Below are positions 1 through 8,403 of a stretch of DNA of 64,000 bases, piece by piece. Each line of letters starts with the position of its first letter. The stretch's first letter is position 1. The stretch spans positions 62,001 through 126,000 of the forward strand of contig JANCYW010000010.1 in the NCBI GenBank assembly GCA_026184775.1, read 5' to 3'. Below the pieces are notes generated by a model. The model was not told where the DNA came from. It saw only the letters and a program-made list of their open reading frames with translations, and ran no database searches. The stretch is from Cyanidium caldarium. Its lineage: Eukaryota > Rhodophyta > Bangiophyceae > Cyanidiales > Cyanidiaceae. Made by a program: the position numbers and the translations under genes.

Positions 1-1003
1 GGTCCGAGTAGCCACCGCCCATGCAGATCACGCAGCCGGCATCCGAAGAGTTCAGGACTGCGTCGAAGACCATACGATTTCGCGCGCGCAGTCCTTCCGC
101 GCTGAGGTTCAGGCGCCCGAGCCGGTCATCTCGCAGTGCGTCTACGCCCGCCTGGAAGAAAACCAGCTGCGGTCGCACGCGGGAGAACAACGCCGGCAGC
201 CAAAACTCGAGCTTTTCCAGATACTCGGCGTCCTCTGTTCCGTCCTCAAACTCTACGTCCAAATCGCTCTTCTGCTTCACGAAAGGATAGTTGCCGTGAC
301 CGTGAAAAGAGCAGGTGAATACGCGGTCATCGTTTGCGAAGATCGCCGCGGTGCCGTTGCCTTGATGGACATCCAGGTCGATAATCAAAACACGGCGCAC
401 GTGGCCGTAATCTCGAAGGGCAACTCTCGTGGCCACCGCGATATCGCAAAAGACGCAGTATCCCTCTCCGTGGTCCGGGAAGGCGTGATGCGTGCCACCA
501 GCAAGTTGACCGGCAAAGCGACACCTCTTTCGCAGCACGTCGTGCGTCGCCGCCACCGTGCCGCCATTGGAAGCAGTCGCGCGCTGCACACCCGCCAGAC
601 TCCACGGAAAGCCTATGCGACGGTTCTCCTTCTCCGACAGCTGCCCCTGAAGGAAGCGCCGAATGTACTCGCGGTCGTGCACGAGCGCCAAGTCCTCCAC
701 GGTGGCGAACGGCGACACAGTGAACACGACGTCGCGCATGGCCGCTCGGGACTCCAAAGCCTGGCGCACCAGCAAGTATTTTTGCATCGGAAATCGATGA
801 CCAGCTGGCAGCGAAACTTTGTACACGTCCGAGTAGTACACGCGCATGGCTGCCGCTTGCGGCAGTTCCCACGACGGTCGTTCCATTGCCGTGCTGCATC
901 CGCGCACACCACCCACTTGACACATACCAGCAGCTTTGCGTGACCGCGTACGCCCCCATCGGACAAGTGGCACTCGAGTCCGCAGAAAGCGCCACGCAAA
1001 CAT
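1..1003 (-). CDS. Class IV-like histone deacetylase family protein, C-terminus beyond left edge
   Basis: Zinc-dependent lysine deacetylase fold. The minus strand reads open from 1003 to the window edge. Visible signatures in order are SDVYKVSLPAGHRFPMQKY, the His-His dyad in GGTHHAFPDHGEGYCVF, the metal-binding DLDVHQGNGTAAIF, and FFQAGVDALRDDRLGRLNLS, whose aspartate is the third metal ligand, then GGGYSD with the catalytic tyrosine. The DRLGRL/LS signature fits class IV and the related bacterial-type deacetylases rather than class I or II. The ATG at 1003 adds about 50 residues rich in Arg and poor in acids (MFAWRFLRTRVPLVRWG), which looks like an organelle-targeting sequence; later ATGs at 886 or 847 would give a short cytosolic or nuclear form. 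It is divergent from VPS36 with about 120 bp between starts. The missing 3' end prevents a length check. Confidence 0.85.
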   Translation of the reverse strand, partial: MFAWRFLRTRVPLVRWGRTRSRKAAGMCQVGGVRGCSTAMERPSWELPQAAAMRVYYSDVYKVSLPAGHRFPMQKYLLVRQALESRAAMRDVVFTVSPFATVEDLALVHDREYIRRFLQGQLSEKENRRIGFPWSLAGVQRATASNGGTVAATHDVLRKRCRFAGQLAGGTHHAFPDHGEGYCVFCDIAVATRVALRDYGHVRRVLIIDLDVHQGNGTAAIFANDDRVFTCSFHGHGNYPFVKQKSDLDVEFEDGTEDAEYLEKLEFWLPALFSRVRPQLVFFQAGVDALRDDRLGRLNLSAEGLRARNRMVFDAVLNSSDAGCVICMGGGYSD

Positions 1004-1125
1004 GGTGCGATCACGACAGTGCTCCACTGCACCCAAGAGCACCACCTCGCATTCACATCGCCACGACCAGATCGATCTGGCCAGGGTGCGCGTTGCGTAC
1101 CGACCTGCTCAGGTGCCTACCCGCG

Positions 1126-2334
1126 ATGCCCGCCGTGGAGCGGGTGCCGCTGACGGTGGCGAGACGGCCACAACTCGAGGATGGCGAGGTGTTGGTGCGA
1201 AGCATCCGGGCTTGTTCGGCGGTTTTGAGAGGCCACGCGACTCCTCTGGCGGAGGAGCGCTCCGACGTTTACGTCACACTGACCAACCGACGGCTGCTCG
1301 TGTCGAGCGAGGCGCTCTCCGATGCCGTTGGCGTGCGACTGGCTAACGTCGCGGACGTGCGGGCGGAAGGGGAGACGGGGCGCTCGCTCTTCCGGCTCGG
1401 CTTGCTGCTTCGAGTGATGGTGGAAGCGCAGCCGCCAGCGCGGCTGCAGATACGGTGGCGGAAGCGAAAGCCGGAAGCGGAGCTTTTTGCCCGGCAACTG
1501 CGTGAAACCACGACGCGGTGCCACCAACTGCTCCGGCAGGAGGCAGATAGTTTGGAGGACCGAGACAGCCGACGCCGGCAAGTTGCGCCCCTGGCTGGCG
1601 TGCAGGCGGTGCGGGCGGCGCAGACGCTCCAGCTGCGCACGCGTGACGAGGCGCTGGAGCGAGCGTTCGCGGACACGGACGCGCTTTTTTGTGAGGCCAG
1701 CGAGCTGGTGAAAATGAGCCAGCGCTTGAAGGAGATTGCGCTGGCACGGCGTCAGGCAGAGCTTGGTGCGGACACAGAGGCAGCGTTGCTCTTTCAGTTT
1801 CGAGACCTGATGCAGGAATTTGGCATTCTTTCACCCATCCAAACGGACTCGGTGCCGAGCGGGTGCACCGACGAGTTTCTCGAGCAGCTGTCGCGGGAGT
1901 GCTACGAGTTTCTCGAGCCCCGCTTGCGTGCGCACGGTGGCGCCCTGAGCCTGTTGGATGCTTTCGTCATGTACAACAGCTCGCGGGCGACGTCGGCCAT
2001 CGTTTCGGCGTGGGACATGTTGCAGGCATGCAAGAAATGGGAGTCGCTCCGTCTGAGTGCCTCGATCGATGAGATAGAGGGCGGCTATATCATCCGAGGC
2101 CAGCAGCTCGATCAGCCGTCTGAGGCGCTGATCGCCGAGGTCGAGCGACGTGGCTGCATCAGTGAATTCGAGGCGGCCGAGTTGTGGAACCTGCCGGTGC
2201 CACTCGCGCGTCAACAGCTAGCCACTGCGGAGGCGTGTGGCCGCCTGTGCAGGGACGATGACGGGACTGGCATGATTCGCTACTTTATCAGCCACTTCGA
2301 AGAGTTCATCCACCAGTGTGAGGCTGTCGCGTGA
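1126..2334 (+). CDS. VPS36: ESCRT-II subunit VPS36-like
   Basis: Component of ESCRT-II, which acts at endosomes in sorting ubiquitinated membrane proteins into multivesicular bodies. The product is 402 aa, close to the roughly 390 aa of animal VPS36. The N-terminal ~130 residues have a PH-like GLUE-domain pattern (VYVTLTNRRLLVSS, then strands up to IRWRKRK). The C-terminal half is the EAP30 winged-helix pair: DAFVMYNSSRATSAIVSAWD, then ACKKWESLRL, then LARQQLATAEACGRLCRDD and a final RYFISHFEEFI. The last segment matches the LLLAEKMGHLCRDD region of known VPS36 proteins well. The open frame extends upstream only through a non-ATG codon, so the ATG at 1126 (MPAVERVPLTV) was taken as start. It shares its upstream region with the divergent deacetylase gene. 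Confidence 0.8.
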   Translation: MPAVERVPLTVARRPQLEDGEVLVRSIRACSAVLRGHATPLAEERSDVYVTLTNRRLLVSSEALSDAVGVRLANVADVRAEGETGRSLFRLGLLLRVMVEAQPPARLQIRWRKRKPEAELFARQLRETTTRCHQLLRQEADSLEDRDSRRRQVAPLAGVQAVRAAQTLQLRTRDEALERAFADTDALFCEASELVKMSQRLKEIALARRQAELGADTEAALLFQFRDLMQEFGILSPIQTDSVPSGCTDEFLEQLSRECYEFLEPRLRAHGGALSLLDAFVMYNSSRATSAIVSAWDMLQACKKWESLRLSASIDEIEGGYIIRGQQLDQPSEALIAEVERRGCISEFEAAELWNLPVPLARQQLATAEACGRLCRDDDGTGMIRYFISHFEEFIHQCEAVA

Positions 2335-2349
2335 CAGAGTGGCGATACG

Positions 2350-2458
2350 CTGCGCTTGATCTCGACGCCGTCGACCCGCGCGTCGCACTCACCACCACCC
2401 TGGAGAGCGTCCCAGTGCTGCGCTTGATCTCGGCGCCACAGGCCCGCGCGCCGCACTC
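2350..2458. repeat. Imperfect tandem duplication, ~68-bp spacing
   Basis: Just after the VPS36 stop, a stretch beginning CTGCGCTTGATCTCG at 2350 recurs at 2418. The first ~42 bases of the two copies match at most positions (roughly 85 percent by eye). The repeat lies in the presumed 3' region between VPS36 and the convergent QCR10-like gene. No coding role is seen. Confidence 0.7.
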
Positions 2459-2490
2459 CCTACTATCGTTTCATAAAGGAACCACGAGCC

Positions 2491-2676
2491 TCACTTCCTC
2501 TTGGCGTCGTCAGGCTGCCCGTTAGCCGGTGCCACGCCATCCCATCCCAGCTGCCGCCGCATCCAGTCGTACGGCTCGATGAACCACAACAGCGTCAGGC
2601 CGCCCACAGCGCCCCAGCCCAAGGCCGCCGTCGCGTCGATCGGTCGCAGCCGGGACATCGCCCGCTGCAACAGCAT
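2491..2676 (-). CDS. QCR10: Complex III small subunit, QCR10 / plant 6.7-kDa type
   Basis: Short single-span subunit of ubiquinol-cytochrome c reductase in the mitochondrial inner membrane. From the ATG at 2676 the product is 61 aa, close to the plant 6.7-kDa subunit (about 57 aa). The core reads RPIDATAALGWGAVGGLTLL followed by WFIEPYDWMRRQLGW. This follows the plant pattern of ID-x-x-AA-x-GWG, a small hydrophobic helix, then QPFxW-basic. The helix spans about residues 17-34. The tail is polar (ANGQPDDAKRK). The open frame continues upstream without a better ATG for a protein of this size. The match is short but covers the whole family core. It converges on VPS36 and is divergent from the TOC-like GTPase gene. 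Confidence 0.7.
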   Translation of the reverse strand: MLLQRAMSRLRPIDATAALGWGAVGGLTLLWFIEPYDWMRRQLGWDGVAPANGQPDDAKRK

Positions 2677-3244
2677 CAAAAGTCGAGGAGTGTCCGTGGA
2701 GACAAAGTTGCCGGGAAGTCGCGGCATCGCCGTAGCCCGCCAGCAGTGACAGGCCGCAGGCGCAGGCACCCCTCTCACAAGGCGTTTCTCTCAACGACCG
2801 CGAGCACTGCCGTGCGCCCGATGGGTGCTTTACGCGAGGGCTGCCTCTCTCAAGTCCACCGCTCCTTTCTTTCAACGTCAACAAGATCGGCGTCGTTCTG
2901 ACGCGACCTGGCGCAAGCACGGCAGTGTCGCTGACCGATCCAGACGGAAACGTCGCGCAGCGAGGGCGCGCTGCCGTTCGCTTGACGAGACGGGGTCTGG
3001 CGAACGAGTCGGCACGACCGCCCCGAGGAGGGGCGCGAGCTGCCGATAAAAACCGTCAGTGCTGCGGTGGAGGGGCGGTTTTCGGCGCCGGTCCGGAACG
3101 CGGCTGCACTCGAGTCTGCCGCACTGTAAGGCGTGGTGCGGGCCGTGAGCGTCCCTTTTGCGTGGAGAAAGTCTGAAAGTCGCAGTTGAGGGTGCAGCTC
3201 GCAGTTTCGAGACACCCCATTTCGATGAGAACCGTGGCTCGGCC
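2677..3244. other. Intergenic region between divergent genes
   Basis: About 570 bp between the QCR10-like start and the TOC-like GTPase start. It must hold the promoters of both. Small open frames are present, but none has a recognisable product. No RNA gene or repeat was recognised. Confidence 0.6.
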
Positions 3245-5200
3245 ATGAGCGGTCACCAGTCGCGGGAGCCGCGCTCCATCGAGAGGGAAGCAGGCCAGCC
3301 CGAGGAGCGCACGCCGTCCACCTCCCGGCGAGGCTTCTCTGGGTTGAGCAGCGCGGAGTCGCCGCCGCAGGAGGCTCCCACGTCGGCGCCCGGTGATGCT
3401 GGCACCAGCGAGACGCGATCGGCTTCGCGACCCGAGCACAGACGAGGGCTCTCATCCGCGTCACGCCCGTGGGGCGTGACGCCAGGCCGCACGTTGGCGC
3501 GGCGGCGACATCTTTTTCGGCGTTCTGTGCTCGTCTCTCCCACAGCCGAAGCTCGAGGCGCCGCTGCCGCGGAGGAAACGTCCGGTCCGGTCGCCGAGGA
3601 TCGCTTGGCGTACGATCTGAGCCGCTTCGTGGCGCTGGAGTACAACCCTGTGCGGCTGGCGCAGCATTTATGCGTCGATCACACGTCCGACCCGAACATT
3701 CAACCTACGCTGCATGCGCAAGTCGCGCAGCGAATTGAGGAGGCTGCGGAGGAGGTTGAGCAGGTGGTGCCGCAACCGCTTCATCGGGTATGGCGGGGCA
3801 GCGAGGGCGTGGAGGCGTGTCTAGCACCGTTGAGCCCGCCGCTCCTACCGAATCAGGAACGGCTCATTCGTCGGTGGATCGAGAAGTTCTACGACATCGC
3901 ACTGGAGGAGGAGGCGTCGCTGGTCGACATCCTCTGGGACGGCACTCTGTTGAACGAGATGATCGGCCAGGCGCCGGAGCTCCCGGAATCGCCCTTTGAG
4001 TACGACGTGGTCGCCAAGGAGAATACGCAAAAGTTCCTGTCGCGCGCCCGGCGGCTCGGCTTCACCGAGGACGAACTGTTCCGCGTCGATGATTTGTGGC
4101 GCTTGCGGAACTTTCCGCGCGTCCTGCGGACCATTGCGGCGCTGGCCCGCAAGGTGGATTTTGAAAACTTCGCCGACCTCGCCTCCGAAGATGTATCGTG
4201 CCCGGCGCGAACCACCTGGGACGGCACCGACGAACTCGACGAGGAGTGGCAAGGTGACTGGCTGATATCGAATCTGGCCAATGTGGTACGCCACGTGTGC
4301 CAGCGACAGTCACTGAGCATTCTGGTGGCGGGCGCCATGGGTTCCGGCAAGTCGTCCCTGATTAACGAGCTGGTGGGTCGGTTCGTGGCGCGCCCCAACC
4401 ACAACATGCGCTTGCATTTTACCGACGAGGAGGTGCTGGCGCAAGATCCAGTGGAGGGCCCGATCTTTGTGGAGGACCGCATGATCCACAATGAGCAGCT
4501 GCAGAGGTTGCATCCGCGCAAGCCGTACCGCTCCGAGCCGGTCCCCGGGCAAGAGGCCACCACATACCACGTCAAGGTGCTCGGCGTGGAGGTGTCGCTC
4601 ACAGAACTGCCCTCGCTGGAGGTGGTGATGTTGGACGAGGACGAAATGGCGATGTTGAATACGGTACTAGCCGGCGAACGCGACGAGGTGGCGGAGGCCA
4701 TCCGCAATTTGAGCTTCGACGTGATCCTCATTGCGGAGCGGGTGGATCTGTACCGACGCGTCAGCTGTGCGGCGCTTTTGCGCGAACTGCAGAACATGCT
4801 CGGATCGCACGTGTGGGAGCGCTCTATTATGGTGTTCACACACGGTTACTCGCTGCCGCCCGAAGGGCTGAACTTTGAGGAGAATCTGGCGCGCCGCATC
4901 CACCTCGTACAGGAGGTGGTGCGCAACGTGTCCGGCCGCAGCAACGTGTACATCCCGATCACCGTGGTGGAGTGCTCCGAGTCATGTCCACGAAACGAAC
5001 AGGGTGCCAAAGTGTTGCCGAACGGCAGCGCATTCATGGACCGACTCGGCATGCTGTGCGAGAATGTGCTCGTGAAACATCACACGCGCCTGCCCATGCG
5101 TGTAACACTCAAACGCAACCGGCGCAAGCAGTTACTTCGCGCCGTCGCCCTGGCGGCAGGTTTCTTCCTGCTCCCGAACATATTTCTGAACTGGTTGTAG
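3245..5200 (+). CDS. TOC34-like plastid outer-envelope GTPase with calponin-homology domain
   Basis: Predicted GTPase of the plastid protein-import machinery, 651 aa from the ATG at 3245. Residues 1-120 are low-complexity and Ser/Arg rich. Residues ~200-305 look like a type-3 calponin-homology (CH) domain: RLIRRWIEKF, then DGTLLNEMIG, ENTQKFLSRARRLGFTEDEL, and DDLWRLRNFPRVLRTIAALA. The GTPase domain follows, with P-loop GAMGSGKSS at residues 363-371. TOC-specific motifs come next: FDVILIAERVDLYRR, SIMVFTHGYSLPPEGLNFEE and CPRNEQGAKVLPNG, which follow plant Toc34 almost position by position. The last ~22 residues (LLRAVALAAGFFLLPNIFLN plus two) form a C-terminal tail anchor after a basic stretch. 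The usual switch-II DTPG is replaced by ELPS. Plant TOC receptors carry acidic N-terminal domains or none, so the CH domain is unexpected. Confidence 0.8.
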   Translation: MSGHQSREPRSIEREAGQPEERTPSTSRRGFSGLSSAESPPQEAPTSAPGDAGTSETRSASRPEHRRGLSSASRPWGVTPGRTLARRRHLFRRSVLVSPTAEARGAAAAEETSGPVAEDRLAYDLSRFVALEYNPVRLAQHLCVDHTSDPNIQPTLHAQVAQRIEEAAEEVEQVVPQPLHRVWRGSEGVEACLAPLSPPLLPNQERLIRRWIEKFYDIALEEEASLVDILWDGTLLNEMIGQAPELPESPFEYDVVAKENTQKFLSRARRLGFTEDELFRVDDLWRLRNFPRVLRTIAALARKVDFENFADLASEDVSCPARTTWDGTDELDEEWQGDWLISNLANVVRHVCQRQSLSILVAGAMGSGKSSLINELVGRFVARPNHNMRLHFTDEEVLAQDPVEGPIFVEDRMIHNEQLQRLHPRKPYRSEPVPGQEATTYHVKVLGVEVSLTELPSLEVVMLDEDEMAMLNTVLAGERDEVAEAIRNLSFDVILIAERVDLYRRVSCAALLRELQNMLGSHVWERSIMVFTHGYSLPPEGLNFEENLARRIHLVQEVVRNVSGRSNVYIPITVVECSESCPRNEQGAKVLPNGSAFMDRLGMLCENVLVKHHTRLPMRVTLKRNRRKQLLRAVALAAGFFLLPNIFLNWL

Positions 5201-5593
5201 GTTTGGGGACGCTATCAGCTGACCGAGCGCCGCAGCGGCACGTCGCGTTGCCGTGACCGCCTGTTGAAGTATCGACCCAGAGCGCTCAACCACAAAGCCG
5301 AACGGAGGCAAACGTCGACTCCACACCGACCTGCACAGGTTCCGGTCAATCTCTCCCGCGTCCCGCACGGCGATATCCCGGTCTGTCCATTCAGCCGCTG
5401 CGCAGTTTCGTCGTCGTCGTCGTCGTCGTCGTACGCGATCGCCCCCAATTCAAAAACGCTCCGCGTGACGGCCGGGCGGCAGCGCAGCGCATCGTCTGCA
5501 ACGCGCACAGAGGGGCACTGGATTGCCGCGGCCGGGCATGCACCCCGGGATCGCTCGACAGGGCCAGAGTACTCCATCGCCCAATACAGGATC
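5201..5593. other. Intergenic region with a CGT trinucleotide run
   Basis: About 390 bp between the TOC-like gene and the OB-fold gene, both on the plus strand. A (CGT)n run of about eight units lies near 5408-5432. An open frame continues upstream of the next gene through this region but has no ATG, so it is treated as 5' flanking sequence. A spliced upstream exon cannot be excluded. Confidence 0.55.
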
Positions 5594-8230
5594 ATGAGCC
5601 GAAAACGGCAGCAGCGCGGCGAGCGCACTAGGAATTCATCGTCCACCGTTACGGAGAGCGCGCTTGCGGGGGACGCGAGCACGTCTCAGAGCTGGCTCCC
5701 GAGCGTGGCGAGCGGGAGCATGCGGAGCGACGGGGCCGCCGTCGCCGCGGTGCTCACCAGGGGCACCGGCAAGCGTGCTCTGGGCAGCGAGGCCGCACCG
5801 GCGCGCGCTGTTGCCGCTGAGACGCAGGGGAAACGGCCTGCGCGCGGTCCGTCAACAGGAAAGCGCGCTTCTGCAACGGACACGTCGCGAAAACAGCCCG
5901 CGACCGCCGCCTCGAGGGCGAAACGCACTGCCGCTGCGGAGACGCGCGAGGGACAATCTGCGACCGTCGCCTCGACGTCGAAGAGCGCCAGCGCTAGAGA
6001 GACGCGCGAACGACAAGCGGCGCGCACCACCTCGCGGAGGGCGCGCCCTTCCGCCACGGGCGCGTCGAAGAGACAAGCAGCGCGCGTCACCTCGCGCGGC
6101 ACCGAGCGCTTGCATGAAAAGGCCTCATCCTCGGGGCCCCAGTATCCGGTGACATTGCTGGTGCACGCCGTCCACCATTACGTCCAGGACCGGCCGTACC
6201 GTATCTTCTTGGGCGATGTGAATGTGGACGCAGCCGGGCTTGATGCCGACGCTTTCGACGTCACGCTATATCATCCGGAAGAGCGCCTGAAGACCAAGGT
6301 GTGTCTGCACCCGTCGCTCAACTCGCTGGTACACAGAGGGGAGCTGCGGCGCAACGCCACATTGCGCATCATCCGATGGACTCGGCGATACAGCGAAAAC
6401 CGCGGCGTGAACCTTCATCGAGTGCTACTGGTGCGGATGTGCCAGGTGATGGCGCCGCCAGCGGATGTGCCACCGAACGCTGCACCTGTGGAGCTGGAGT
6501 GGACTCCCGCGGCAGACGCGTTGGAGAAAGCGTTCGGCATTCCGCTGGCCTCATCGCGTAAGATGTACGTCGGGCCGGGCGCGCTGGACGCTCTCCCGGT
6601 GGATCCGCGGTGGCGATCGCAGTCGGGCGCTGACGAGGTGCCGGTGAGCGGCCTCGATCAGCTGGACGTGACTGGCGATCACTTCTCGCTGAGCCAGGTG
6701 CGGTTGCGTGACCCCAGCGGGCCTTTCATCGGACGCATCCTCCGCAAAACCAGTTTGTGGCTGTGGCCCAAGCCGAACGACATCCGCCAGGGAATGCCGA
6801 TCAAGTTTGAGATGGACATCGGTGACGGCCGCAGCGCCGTGCGCGTGGTGGTGTGGAATGCCGCGTGCCGCCGCTTCTTCGATCGGCTGTGGCCAGGCGA
6901 CTTGTTGGCTCTGCTGAATGTGAAAGTGCGCGGTCAGGAGCTGCACGTGAACGCGTCCTCGCCGCAGGGCATCGTGGTGCGCCTCGAGCAGGACGCGCGC
7001 ATCGGCAAACTGTTCGGCCCGATTCGCGAGCTAGGCGGCGACGTGTGCCCGGCGCTTTTGCATGCGTGCGTGCCGCTGACCGACCTGGACGTGCTGGAAG
7101 ACGAGGCGCTGTTCGCGTTTGCAGGCGTGGTGACCTTTGTGTCGCCGCTGTATCGCGAGCGCTTTGTGAGCCTGCCCGGCGGGGAGGTGGCCAATTGGGT
7201 GGGTGAGGGCGATCACGCGAGCGGTTTTTGCTTTTTCCGCAAATATCGCATCGTGCTGTTGCGCGACGGCTCGGAGGCGCGGGACTTGCGCGTGCGTTTG
7301 TACGAAAACTCGCAGCGCGACGCCTTCGACGCCGCGTGCGTGCCCGGTGCGGTGGTGTTGCTCACCGAGCTGCGCAAGAAGCACTTGTGTGTCTCGGATT
7401 TTGAGGGCATCACCAGCATGGAGGTGTCGTCTACGCCCTGGACCACCATCTACTGTCTGCAGACCGCTGCATCGGCGGCCGGCACCGACAAGGATACGTC
7501 GACGGCGGCGGCGGCGCGCATCCCTTTTTACGTCTACGACAGTGCCCCGGTGCGGCGGCTGCTGCGACTGGTCGCGGGCACGCGTCAATCGGACGGTGTC
7601 GGCGTCGCGAGCGCCCCGAACGCCCTCAACGAGAACGCCGTGCAGCACAGCACGTTTCGAGTGCCCGACACGCTGGAGCAGTATGCGCGCATGCAGGAGC
7701 GGCCGGGCGCTTTGGAGGGGATGCGCCTCGAGTTTGACCGGCTCGGCGCGGTGGCCGACACCCTGCATCTGCGCGAAGCGCGCACGGTGCTGGTGTGCGG
7801 CACCATGGTCGATATGTCCGCGGCAACCGTGCAACGGTTGCGCAACGAGATGCGCGCTCAACTGGCATCTGAATGTGGCCGCGCCCTCTTCCCGGTGGAG
7901 GCCGAGGAGGCCACCGCCCTGCGGCTGACGTCCCTGAACCACCGCGGTAAGAGCATTGTGGTGCTGGTGCTGCCTGCCCGAGACGCTTTTGGGAGTGGTG
8001 TCGCGCAGCACTACGACGCGGTGGCTGGCGTGCTGGCGCATTTTGGCGCCGCGCTGCGGGAGCGCCTCAAAGGAGGCGACGGCCTGGCGGCACTGCGGGA
8101 ATGTCGCGTGGCGGCGCTGCTCACCCTGGTGAGGACTCGTCCCACCGAAGTGATGCACTTGCTACATGCCGCCATGCCGCTGTCGGAAGCGGCGAGCGAC
8201 CCGTTCCTCACCGAGGATGCGGAGAGCTAG
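5594..8230 (+). CDS. RPA-related OB-fold protein, possibly RADX-like
   Basis: Probable single-stranded DNA-binding protein of 878 aa. Residues ~1-175 are basic, Ala/Ser/Thr/Arg-rich and contain a 20-aa tandem repeat (separate entry). A first beta-rich segment reads DVTLYHPEERLKTKVCLHPS then LNSLVHRGELRRNATLRI, with the CxHPxLNxLV pattern that I recall from the first OB domain of animal RADX. A second one is clearer: DHFSLSQVRLRDPSGPFIGR, ILRKTSLWLWPKPNDIRQG, IKFEMDIGDGRSAVRVVVWN, FDRLWPGDLLALLNVKV, which is the RPA1 DBD-A type of OB fold. A third OB-like stretch follows (FAFAGVVTFVSPLYRERFVS). No zinc ribbon of RPA1 is visible. The alternatives are an RPA1 paralogue or a POT1-like protein. 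Assignment as an OB-fold ssDNA-binding protein is firm; the RADX name is tentative. Confidence 0.6.
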   Translation: MSRKRQQRGERTRNSSSTVTESALAGDASTSQSWLPSVASGSMRSDGAAVAAVLTRGTGKRALGSEAAPARAVAAETQGKRPARGPSTGKRASATDTSRKQPATAASRAKRTAAAETREGQSATVASTSKSASARETRERQAARTTSRRARPSATGASKRQAARVTSRGTERLHEKASSSGPQYPVTLLVHAVHHYVQDRPYRIFLGDVNVDAAGLDADAFDVTLYHPEERLKTKVCLHPSLNSLVHRGELRRNATLRIIRWTRRYSENRGVNLHRVLLVRMCQVMAPPADVPPNAAPVELEWTPAADALEKAFGIPLASSRKMYVGPGALDALPVDPRWRSQSGADEVPVSGLDQLDVTGDHFSLSQVRLRDPSGPFIGRILRKTSLWLWPKPNDIRQGMPIKFEMDIGDGRSAVRVVVWNAACRRFFDRLWPGDLLALLNVKVRGQELHVNASSPQGIVVRLEQDARIGKLFGPIRELGGDVCPALLHACVPLTDLDVLEDEALFAFAGVVTFVSPLYRERFVSLPGGEVANWVGEGDHASGFCFFRKYRIVLLRDGSEARDLRVRLYENSQRDAFDAACVPGAVVLLTELRKKHLCVSDFEGITSMEVSSTPWTTIYCLQTAASAAGTDKDTSTAAAARIPFYVYDSAPVRRLLRLVAGTRQSDGVGVASAPNALNENAVQHSTFRVPDTLEQYARMQERPGALEGMRLEFDRLGAVADTLHLREARTVLVCGTMVDMSAATVQRLRNEMRAQLASECGRALFPVEAEEATALRLTSLNHRGKSIVVLVLPARDAFGSGVAQHYDAVAGVLAHFGAALRERLKGGDGLAALRECRVAALLTLVRTRPTEVMHLLHAAMPLSEAASDPFLTEDAES
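5801..6100 (+). repeat. 60-bp coding tandem repeat, about 5 units
   Basis: Within the OB-fold gene, units of exactly 60 bp recur (phase points near 5821, 5881, 5941, 6001 and 6061). Each encodes 20 residues; examples of unit starts are DTSRKQPATAAS, ETREGQSATVAS and ETRERQAARTTS. The copies are diverged but keep the period and reading frame. The product is basic and probably disordered, suggesting a linker or a nucleic-acid-contacting tail that grew by repeat expansion. Confidence 0.8.
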
Positions 8231-8403
8231 CGGGTGTCGGGAGGGATGCGGATGCGGCCACGGTCCTACCTGACAAACGCCGGCACCGGTTCGGAGGGCA
8301 TCGGCTCGACTTTGGTTACGCCACGGTTCGGGTTGCCGCAGTGCCTCCGTCCGCGCCTCGGTGCTCGCGGCGGGTGCCCGCCACCGTGCTTGTCTGCCGC
8401 TGC

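Noticed and set aside
3158-3244. Upstream TTG start for the TOC-like gene
   Set aside because: The frame extends to a TTG, but the first ATG at 3245 has good context (GCCATGA) and nothing conserved precedes it.
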